NCBI GenBank assembly: GCA_964023205.1
Contig: OZ026851.1
Coordinates: forward strand, 20,095,528-20,159,527
DNA from: Lutraria lutraria
Lineage: Eukaryota > Mollusca > Bivalvia > Venerida > Mactridae
DNA length: 64,000 nt
Direction: 5' to 3'
In this document: positions 9,752 through 21,700 of the stretch, in pieces
Layout: the number at the start of each line of letters is the position of its first letter
Position numbering within the stretch: the first letter of the stretch is position 1
Notes under the pieces: model-generated
The model's input: only the letters and a program-made list of their open reading frames with translations
The model's database searches: none
What the model was told of the DNA's origin: nothing
Translations under genes and position numbers: made by a program

Positions 9752-12700
9752 GTAGGTAATTCTTGATAACTTCCATCTGGTTATTTAATTCAAACACTGC
9801 ATGCGTATGTTAGTGTTAGTTTGTAGATTTTAGGGTAAATTTATTTTCAAACTTGAAAGAGACCGACATTTCAAAATTATTTCTGTTGATGTCGTTCAAC
9901 TGGTTGATGTCATTGATGATAATTTGTCATACAGAAGACTGAAAACTAGAGTCAAAAATATTCATATAGTTTTGTTTATAAAAATGTATTTTCTATTTTG
10001 CCTGACATGTTTACCGCATATAGTTTAAAATATATGTTATAATGATAATGTTATCTCAAAACTAGCCCTAGCCTCAGGGTAGTCTATATTTATGAGACGT
10101 TCAAGCAATCTGTTCATGCTATTTTATATATTGCCCTTACGTCTCATTACGGAAGGATTAAAACAGTGTCGGATTTGTGAAGTTTGTCTTTTCAGCGATT
10201 CAAAGTAACATTTGCTGTTAATTATATAATTGGTTTCGGCTTTAGAAAAGGACAAAATTGTTTTTATGATCGTAACGTATAAAATTTATTGCAAATAAAA
10301 GGATTATTTATAAACCTGAACAAGTTATCTTTCACTCTAATCAAGTAGTCATTGCACTCAAAAATGACAGGAATGATGATAGATAATTAGAGTAGACACC
10401 TACGATATCAATATCACCCCGATAGAAGGAAAATAATACAGTTTTCTATAACATGTTATAATGGAACAAAGAATTTTCACAGATTTATTGAAACAAGCTT
10501 ATACCAACTGCTGTTCATTTCAAAACCAAGGACGCATATACACAATGAATGTACATACTTTTTGTAAGAAACTGCATATTTGAAACACAGAAAGGCAGTA
10601 TTGATAAAAATTTGATTATTGAATTAACATATTATATATATGCATAGATTTAATTCACTTAATAATTTAATAAGATCTGATAAATTACATCATGGAAATT
10701 TTATAATGAATATGAGAAGTCGGTGTTAATAAAGACAACTAATAAAATTTAAAAAAAACAACATAAAAACAACAAACAATTCATATTGATTGATCATTCA
10801 TGTGGGTGGAGTAATGGACATTACAATATGCAAAGAAAAAAGGTACCAATCGAGCATTTCAAATTCATGGCGGACATTTAATATTATCCTTTCGTCTCCG
10901 GAATTTTAACATTCGGATCATCACAGACATTTTCATTGTTGAACAACATTCAGCACTGGTATTTTCTCTGTTGTAAACGTGAGCATGAAATCGCATTGAT
11001 TCGCATCACATCCGCGTGTTTTGATTACTCCTATAGCTGTAAATACGGATGTTGCGAATCCATGTCCTAAATAATTTGATCCCATTGGTAAATTTCCTTG
11101 TCCACCATGTTCGTTTTACAGTAAAGTCACATGATATACCATACCTAACTGAAGATATTACATATGGCTTATGATACTGTAATGTCTGTTGGTGTTTTCA
11201 ATGATTTCTTAGAGCGGGAGTGGGTTTATAATGTTTGAAAAAGAACGAATTTTACTGAACTTTTAATACCTAATATATACATGAATTTAATGTTGTGTTA
11301 TATTTTATTGCAAGTGAAAGTGGATCTTAATAAGAAATTGTCATGTGCATATATAAATCTTTAATTTGTTGCTTTCTTTGTCAATCACAAATAAAAAACA
11401 CCATGCTTTCTTCAAGTACGTCCAAATTTGCAATTGTCTACTTTATTTCACTTAGATAATATTGATGAAAACCATATACTGATCCATAGTGCAATTTTAT
11501 TTACCCGATGATTAATCACAACATTACGCTTACGCAGTACCAGCTGCTGTACAGTGATGTAGATTTACTTGTGTGCAATTATGGAGAATAGTGAATTTAA
11601 ATCAGAATTTAATTGAACTGCCGTTGTGGATATATGCATTGATGGATTTATACATGCAATGTGCATCAAATGAAGCAGACAATTGATGGCTTCTACACGG
11701 TATAATTTTTTTAGCAGATACCATATTCATTTTGAAGTAAAATCGTTCCCAACAGATTTTGTTGGGGATTACATAGCCTAAGAGGAGCTGTTTTGCGATA
11801 CAGAATTGACCTTTGCGCAGTTGTACTCGGAAGATAGATATCGGCAAGCGCAAAATGTCTCGATATCATCTGTAGTGTACAATTAGTTGGACTAGCCTCA
11901 GGGTACAGTCGTATATGAATAGTAGCGGGATCACTAGTGTGTTAATTAATGTCCAAGATTACCGCACTGAGTATTTTAGTCTAAAATGATAACAGGCACA
12001 CTGCAAATTTATTTTTCTTCACAAACACACCAAAATCGCATTTTCAATTATGAAACTTCGACCATTACATACCTTTTCGGATATGGAGGTAATTTGTATA
12101 ATAGCGAGTCAATATGAACAGTAAAGGGACACATGACATTCTCTTATGGTCACCTTAAGGTGGATCGCGAGTTTCCTCCAGAAAAATGGTCATTTATTTA
12201 GACTTCAACGTACAATAAATACATTTTGCATGAACAACTTTTAAGGTATTGGCTGACGCAGAAATGATATATTCAAATAATATGCCTTAGCCTGTTGATT
12301 TTGGGAAGAATTATTGCTAAAATTGTTGATTTGGGAAATAAAATTACTGGTGTACATGTAAGTTTTAGATTTTTGGGAAAATGGCATGATTTTAAAGAAA
12401 TTTTCAGTTGGGATGAGGCCTATAATAGAAGGTGAAAAATCACTGCCAGCTTATTTAAACTTGTACTTAAATTATTTGCAAAACAAAGCAAAGGTGTTTA
12501 CCATGACACTGGCATTTAACCGCTATTACACCGGTTTCGTTTTCAGTTTGGAAATTGTTGGGCGAAATAAGACATTAAACACACCTTTCAGAAAAGGTAT
12601 GTTAGAATGATTCATACAAGTATAGAAACGTGTTGTCTACTTACCAAATGGTTCACTTTGGTCACATATATTGTAGTTATCGTGCCCAAAGGGTTTTAAT

Positions 12701-15700
12701 TGGGGATTTTCCGCACACAAATATGCAGATCTTTGTTAGACTGTGCGGGACGGGGCCAAGTCGAAAAAGTATCTTGTCGTCACAAACAGTTTAATTAGTT
12801 GGACATCAAAAGACAGGCATATTTTATTTGATTATATTTGTTTTGTTATATCTGTCAGTTTGCTACTTGTCTGTTTCATAACAGTGCCAAACAGCACATT
12901 TGGCTCAAGTTTCAAAAATTTGGCCCCAACTTTTTTCATTTGGTCCATACCTTGACGCAAGCCAGTGTGAGCCCTGCTAACCAGTACTTACATTACACAT
13001 GTATTATAGTGCAGCCTCTCTACAATAGCTACCAATGGGAAGGATAAAAATCAAGGGTTCAGCGCAACAATGACGTAACTCATATTGAAATAAGAACAAG
13101 TTATGACAGTGTTGCGCTGAGCCCTCGAAATGGCTGTTGTATGGAGATGGCTGTTGTTCAAGTTGTTGAGAGAGTGAAAATAGAGTATAACCTCAATTTG
13201 GGTTACTAGTATACTGGCTATAACAGGGAGGTGGCTGTTGTTTAGAGGTGACCGTTCATAGAGTTTACACTGTGGTTAGTTTGTAATAAGGAGAAGTGCA
13301 GATCACAAAAGCCATAAATCTACATTCTCTATTCATCTCTCACATATAGTAATGACTTGTTCTGCCTTGCCTTCCTAACAGAACATATAAAATGGAACAC
13401 ATGTAACATCCACAATAATTGTCTGCTCTCTGTATTCAACAGTTCTCATTCTATCCTCACCTAGCTTAGTCAAACTTAGTCAAAATGTTCATGGGTCAGG
13501 GATTTTTTTGGGCGATTTTATAGCCGAAATTCGGTCATATTCCCAATGGAAAATAGTATCTTTTTTTCCCAATTCACAGACAAAAATTCCCAATCCCCAA
13601 AAATAAAAATTTTTTTTTTTTTTTTTAATTTTATGAGTTCATTAACATCACTATTGGTAGTAAATACCTTATTCTGCTACTGTTTTATATGTAAATAAGT
13701 AGAATAAGCTGAACATTGCAAAAATTGTAGTTATGCATTTTTTCCCAATTTTGATTAAAACATCGCGAAAATTCCCAATCCCAAGGGTATGGGTCATATT
13801 CCCAAAATACCGAGAAAAAACCCTGTGGGTATAATATCGTGGCCTTGTTTGATAATCAGCAAAGTCACCCATGACACACTCTAATCATGGTCCTTGATTC
13901 AGCAAAGTAAATGCAATATACCTATTTTGCTTACCAGATAATTCAGATTCTAGACATATATTGTGACAGTGTGAATGATCTTGAGCATTGTTCTAGACAT
14001 TTATTAAATCACTACGATATAACTTTACCACCTGTTTTATCACTTCTTACAGAGATAGATGAAGTTCAAGGTCGCGGAGGTAGAGGTGGAGGAGGTAGAG
14101 GTGGAAGCAGAGGAGGTAGCCGAAGCAGTAGTAGTCGAAGTTACAGAAGTAGATCTTCATCAGGGTTAGTTACTTGTTACCATGGCAATGTTCTATGTCA
14201 TCAACTAATTCAAGGCCTCCTTTCATCCAAGTTTTCTTTAAGGCCTACGTCATAAAGATGTCAAAATTCAACAATACTTTAAATCTTGATTCCATATTAA
14301 TGAATACAACTGAAGGCTTCAATTTCTGAATTTTTGCCTAAAAAGGATGTTGTGTTTATTTTTCTTCATTGAGACAAAAACTAAGAATTTATATATCATA
14401 TAAGTGGGTTATAATTGTGTTTGTCATTCAGGGACTGTTAATCTATAGCAACAAATAATGTTATTATAACACAGTATAACAATGGATACAATTCGAGGGC
14501 TCAACGCAACAGTGTTGTAAGTCATATTGAAATAAGAACAATTTACAATAGTGTTGCGCTGAGCCCTCAAATTAAACAATATGGTTTGTTCTCATACTGA
14601 TAGGAAAAATCTGGTTATAATGCATCTTGAAAATATGCCAGAATTCATTAGGCTTTTAATCATTCATCTGATTAAATATAGAGTTGGGTATCTCTGAAGA
14701 AAATGTATCACAATATTATCTCAATATCTTATTTGTATTGCAATGGAGTATCAAGATATTTCCATTAAAGAAAAATAAATGCATTTTATAAAAGTCAAGC
14801 CTTCCTCAGTTAGTAACCACTACATGACAGTTCTGTTTTATGTGATTATTCCTTATTTCCAATTCTTACAAATCTACGCATTTTGATTGGTCAATGGAGG
14901 TAGTTTACACCTTTTGTTTCTGTACATTGTTGACGGACTACTTTTACCAGCTTAAGAGTTTTAGCGTTTCGTGTCCGACATTTGTAAGAATTGACAAAAC
15001 AATTAAATTTAATTGGAAATAAAAGGATTAAACTTTCATTTCTGGTCGTTTATCAAAGTGTAAACTCCCTCAGACCTCATAACACACATTTCACATAAAG
15101 CTCTTCGGGCTTTATTCAATGTGTTATGAGGTCTGAGGGAGTTTACCCATTGATTAATGACCAGAAATGAAAGTTTAATCCTATAGTAATACCATCATAG
15201 AGAGTAATGGTTCAACGATATACCGGTGTATTCAACAGTATTGCGACACAGCGTTGGGCCAATTCGTACTGCTGTACGACATCCATGTGCAGCGATATTT
15301 CTTTAATAATTGAGCACATAATCCATTGAACTAAATAAATGCTGACATAATTTTTAGTGTTGTTTTGAACCATCAAAGAATGATTCATCGCTCTTGCAGT
15401 TTTCCAATAAACCTATACTGCTATTTGTACTGTGTGTAAAACTGATAGTTAATCTATTGATACTGATAAGCGATCTACTGGTTACACTATATGAATGAAC
15501 TACCTTATACAGTTACATCTCTAAGTATATTTTTGTAGTAATGGTTTAAGACTTGAGTTGACAGTGACTTTAGTTTTATTGTGTTTTTCATTACTTCACT
15601 GTATTGCAATACATATTGCTATATTGGTTGATGGTATTGTAGTCGATGGCAATAATATTTATGTATTATGGCATATGGTTGCACCCCTAATTTAGAGAGT

Positions 15701-18700
15701 CGGTGACTAGTTTGGGACTAGAATAAACTTAAAATATCAAAACAACTGAACAACTAAGATACAATTTTTTATATTTTTAGTCGGCTCAGAATATAACAAT
15801 AATCGTAGGTATGAATTGGAATGATTTTCTTAATGATAACTCTGCAGCACACAGGTTTAATAGACTCAGAAAATAAGAATGAATCAATATAGCCTGTAAA
15901 CATTCTTATTTGGAACAATGTTAACTTTGATGTTGTTGTTGTTTTTTGCATGAACTTTATGTACAATTATGGAAAGTGCCGATACAACCCGTATCGACCC
16001 TCTCAATACAGTACAGATATTTGTTAATTAAACAGCATACCAAGATACACCTAGATGTATTAAATACCTGTATACCACAACAACCCTGCAATATAAGACC
16101 CTTCAGAGGAAATGCAGGGATTTTTTTGGGGCGATTTTATAGCTGAAATTCGGTCATATTCCCAATGGAAAAAAGTATCTTTTTTTCCCAATTCACAGAC
16201 AAAAATTCCCAATCAAAAAAAAAAAAATTTAACCAGGTTTTCATAAAGTGAAACCTGGTTATTATTTCATTTTTTTTTTATTAATTTTATAACTTCATTA
16301 ACATCACTATTGGTAGTAAGTACCTTATTCTGCTACTGTTCTATGGGAGAATAATTTTGATTAAAACACCGCGAAAATTCCCAATCCCAAGGGTATGGGT
16401 CATATTCCCAAAATACTGAGAAAAAACCCTGAAATGATACAATTAGTAGTTGTTTGCCTGATAATGTCTTGCAGAATTTACTGAAAGTTACTGGCTCAAA
16501 GCGAGCGCTGCAGTCACAATTACTCATGTTTACTCACATTTTCTGGTCATTCAGGCTAACAGTCCTGTCTTAGGGTTCAATAGAACATAAAACTACACAA
16601 CTTGGGATATCAACTACACACCTTGGGATATCAACTACACACCTTGGGATATCATTCTATGAAAGCTTTTATTAGCCGGCTTTTGTAAGGATTAAATTTG
16701 GGATCTTTTCATGACCCCATTTGAATTGACTTATGAGTCAATTAGATGAACCAAATCCTGCAGTTCACAAACTTTTCGTCAAGCACCAACACTGCAAAAT
16801 AGAATGCTTTTATATTTATACAGTTCGAGGGTTCAACGCAACAGTGTCGTAACTCATATTGAAATAAGAACAAGTTACGACAGTGTTGCACTGAGCCCTC
16901 GAGTTGTTTTCTTAGAGTTAGACCATTCCAAATGCAATGTATCACCAAACCTTGATTGGACTCTGATATTTCTTGAATTTGGACTTATAAAGTTTTTTAT
17001 GGACTATTTCTTGGTTAACTAGATTGTTTTGTTTAGCACCAACACCGCTTACTTGAATGCTTTGATAGTTATACAGTTGTTGACTTGGACCATGAATATG
17101 GTTGTTATCACATATTTTGGTGCAGTTATGGTACTTGTTCTTTTTCCTATATGGAATATTTAGAGCAAATATGTAAATTTGAAACTTTGCATCTACCTTT
17201 ACACATTGACCTCATTTAGATTCAAAGTCTATTGTCAAGTATGCCAAGAGAGCATACAGTCTTTGAACTAATTTTCTAAAGCACTAGCCTGAACTATTAG
17301 TGGAATGTTGAAAATAGACAATTTACTACTAGCCCAAGTACACAATTTGAGAAAGTTTTCTAGCCCGAATAGAAATTTACTTGCTGTGGGCTAGTGGGTA
17401 AGCGTTAGGGCTGAGTATCAATAAAAATGATCGATACGATATTTGTATCGATACAGAATGATCGATTTCCGATACATCAATTGATATTCCATACATACGA
17501 CATCAAAACAGAAATACTGAGATACATTGACTGTATTGGCAAACGTATACAAAATCAAATTTTGGTTTAAAAGCTACTTAAAAGTTAAAGTTAAATGTAT
17601 CTAATGATAAGGAAAGGTAGCCAATGTTAATTCAACAGGCATGCCAAACACTCATGCTGAACTGCAATAAGAAACAACCAGCTAACTGTTTTCTTTTTGT
17701 GGTTGACAAAAGGTAGTTTTACATTATGTGTTACAACTTTTCACTTGAATCAATTAACAAAACACCCGAAACACGGTCTTAAGTTTCACCAAATCAACAC
17801 AAATTTAGACACATGTCGTTGGCGACGTTCTCTATAGGTATACAGTACAAAACATTGACTGGTCGATTTTTATATCAAAACTCCTGAATCTGAACACAAA
17901 ACATGCTCACTAATAGATATTAGATTATCACGTTTCCTTGCATTTCTTTGAGCAGCTATTTATAGCACATATGCGATTTCCACTTAAAACAACAAAATAT
18001 CGCTGAAAACTCGACTGTTTTTGAATGCCGACGCGACACTGTTGACATTAAAATGATGCAAATGAATCCTGTCGACTGGTTTGTTATTTTCGTTTTACAC
18101 AGACTATAACTTTAAATCTTCTAATGGTTAGTATTTGTATAAAAATAAACCGACCGGGTAATAACGTCTTTTAACCGATGCATCAACTTCCGCTTCATGT
18201 ACACGACAATGACGACACACTTACTATTAGGGCTGCAACGATTCGGGTACCCTACAGTTCGGTTCGATTTCGGATATAACCTTCTCAATTATCGAATATA
18301 CGATTCGGATATCTACATCAATAGACTACATAAATTAACATAGGATTTGTTTTAACCTTGCCCGAGTTTCACAAAAAAAATATAGACTTTACTCAAACTC
18401 TTTTTACTCAACTTATTTATTATATAAAAATCATACATTCCTATTGTACTGTTGTATACAATTCAGAATGTCGTATAAGAAAAAGTTACAAAGTTGGGTT
18501 AACAACAATTTCACAGAATTGAAACAATTTACCAATTGTACACTTTGTGGTCGAAGACATAAGATTTTTAGGTAAAAACATGCCCGTGTTCATTCTTGAT
18601 TTTCTATTCAGTTTTGTACCATGAGGGCAGACCTTTGAAATTTTAATATGCCAAACAATACGTACAAGTCATTCTGCTGTTACAAAAAAATACTTGTATG

Positions 18701-21700
18701 CACAGTTTTGCAGTGCATTTATAACATACGATAAGTCTTCAACCCAAGATCTTTTCTCAAACACAAAATCTTGCCACACATTTGATTTTAGTGACGCTGA
18801 TGGATCAACAAGCAGTTTTTCATGGGCCATACTTGTTTTTGTTTACAATTTACATGCAACGCAGTAAATGATATGACGCGCGCTGATTGGATAATATTAT
18901 TGCCGGCGTACGCTGAATGACAGTGCCAAACCGTACCGAACCGTACGGATTCCAAATCGGATAATCGATCTGATGCCATGCATTCGGATATATTTGAACT
19001 TCGGTGATTCGTTGCAGTCCTACTTACTATTACACAAAGGCTAAAATCGGCGGCAAAAAAACGAACAGAAAACAAGCAAAACCTGTTTTTAAATTCATTT
19101 TTTGTTTTGGTCGATATTTGTTCGATACGTAAACATTCGATACGATATATCAACCGAACCCTATATACCGGTTTCAGATACGATACCCGAACCGGTACTC
19201 AGCCCTAGTTAGCGTGAAGACTGAGCGTAATTATGTGTTTATTGAACGCAGCTTCTTGTTGCAGTTGCTCTTGATTACAATTAACTAGGGTCTCCATTAA
19301 CAGGGATGTAAAGCACGGGTTTGAAAGTTTTTGATTAGTGATATTATTACGCCCCCTTGGAAGAAAAGAGGTATATTGCTTTGAACATGTTGGTCGGAAG
19401 GTCTGCTGTCAGTCTGTTGGTAACCAAACTTTTTGTGGTGAGTTGTCCTTGACAACTAATTTAAATGACTTTTGTGAATAAATGTATTGTTGGTTTCAGA
19501 GAACAAGGTAAGTACTGGTACAGAATCCATGAACACTGGTATATGGTCTACTCCTCATAAGTATATACCGGTACTTAATTCTGTATTTTCATTTATTTTC
19601 GTTGGGCTTAATTTTCGTGGTTTTTACTAAAATGACTATTTCATGGGGACATAAATTTGTTGATTTTTATTTTTGAAAAAAAAGTGCCTTACCTCTGCGT
19701 TTAAATTTGTGGGGATTTGAAAGCCACAAAATTCTATCCCCAACGAAAATTAATGATTCCACAGTATATAAAACTGATGAAAATGGATGTAAAACTAAAA
19801 AACAGTCAATTTTTATTTATTAAAAAGTTATTTTATGTATTTTAATGTGATTTATTTTAGTGTTACCCGATATTACAGTGGACCTTCGTACTCCAAAGGT
19901 TCCTGGAAAACAGCTGCTGCCGTTGGGGTAGTGTTTGGGCTGATGAGTTATAAAACACGACGAATGTATTACAGATACCCGAATAGAGGTATGAGGATCA
20001 TTTTATACAAATTTCACTCAAAGTCTAACACACTGTGTTAACTGTCAGTCTGACTTGTCATATATATTTATGTATTCTAGCTATCCAATGTTTACATTGA
20101 ATACTTGATTTCTTTGTGTAGATGGATTGTAAATATTGTAAAACTTGAGAAATATTTCACTTATTTTTATTCTTTAATGAATCCAGTTTAATAAGATGGA
20201 TGTTTAGAAATTTGACTCTGTATACATTTAAAAATAAACTCATAAACTCCTGAAGATAAGCTAGATGCTTGTGATAATCAAACTTTACTGTAGCCTGTTT
20301 TTATTTTTAACCAGATTTTCACAAAGTGAAACCTGGTTATTAGAATGCCGAATATTGTGGGTGGGCGTCAAACAGATGGTGTCCGGTCAATAACTTAAGT
20401 TCGGATTAACCAATCTTGACTAAACTTAGTATTTAGCAACTTGAATCAAAACCTAGTTGGGATTCAAGGTCAAGGTCACTGTTACTTAATATAGAAAATC
20501 AGTTTCCGGTCAATAACTTAAGTTTGGAATGACTAATCTTAACTGAACTGGGTATTTAGCAACCTTGCATGAAAGCTTTGCTTGGGCTTGTATTTGGGGT
20601 CCGTTGTGTCAAGGCTGCTGTTACTATTTGGGGTCAGTTGGGTCAAGGTCACTGTTACAAAAAATAGTAAATCAGTTTCAACTTTGAATTATTGATTAAG
20701 ATATTGCAATGAAATTTTGTGTGGAGGTAGCTTACATAGAAACCCAACTTAGGATTTCATTCTATACCAATAGGGTAAAGGTCACTGTTAACTTATTCAA
20801 GTTATTGGTTGCACTGGAAATTGAATCACTGATGAAGCCTTAGCGCAGAATTCTAGAGTACTATGGTATTTAAGCCTTGGAAAACCTGGTTTTGTGGCAT
20901 TGTCACGTTTCTTGTTACTATTTCAGAGCCTTCTTGTTACTATTTCAGAGCCCTCGATTTGTTTCAATGAGAACAATTTACGTAATGGAACATACGGATA
21001 TTTTGTTTGTCCGGAATCTGATGATAACGATACACTGGCGTTCTGCTGTGGAGATAGTGAAGAACAGTTCTGCTGCACCAAGCAAGCATATGCTAAAAAG
21101 TAAGACATTATCTTTATACAATGAAATGTGCTAAAACAAAGAGCTCAATATAAGCTTTTAGTCTTGGTTGATGGTTTGTTGGCTGCACTTCTCTAAAACT
21201 ACCAGTTGGAAATTCATCAAATTAGGCCTGTAGCTTTGTCTTATGGTCCTCTATCATGCTTTGTTTCAAGTGATAGTATTTAACCCCTGTTATGTTATGT
21301 CAGAGTTAAATATAGAAAATCTAAAACATTTTTCTCATGAACTAATTGATAGATCTTCACCAAACTTGGCCTGTAGCATTTTTGCTTGTCCTGTCCCAAG
21401 TTTGCTCAAATGATTCCTCCCATCTCCTTTTATATGTCACTTCAGATGAAAACAAAAAAAATGTTGCCAGTACTTTCAATCTTTTGTGATTTATAAGCAT
21501 TTATAACAAACATTAAAGCCCCATTAGCTTTTTAATTCAGCAGTACAGAACAATATGTGTAATGATAGTAAAATATAAGAAATATATCTTATTTGCTCTA
21601 AAACAATATTACACAATGACTTTCTTTAGCAACATCTCGTAGAAATGTTGTAAGATGTTTTTTCTTATTTTTTGCAATATCATTGAAAAAAATACTTGCT

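Larger units (their letters stand above)
9752..14052 (+). other. Intron 1 of the Shisa-like gene
   Basis: A 4.3-kb intron. It contains a coding-like minus-strand fragment (10933-11115), one 80-bp palindromic repeat (13051-13128) and one CAGGG-ended MITE (13497-13825), all listed separately. The rest is AT-rich without recognisable features. Confidence 0.6.
14165..19860 (+). other. Intron 2 of the Shisa-like gene
   Basis: A 5.7-kb intron crowded with mobile elements (palindromes, a foldback element, a CAGGG MITE and a nested pair of hAT-type elements; separate entries). No other exon was seen between them. Confidence 0.6.

Noticed and set aside
11602..11853. 83-codon minus-strand frame in intron 1 of the Shisa-like gene
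   Set aside because: Slightly higher GC than surroundings, but no motif, no splice signals and no partner exon.
18788..19153. 121-codon minus-strand frame
   Set aside because: It spans the right ends of two nested hAT-type elements and the duplicated target site, so it cannot be an inherited gene.
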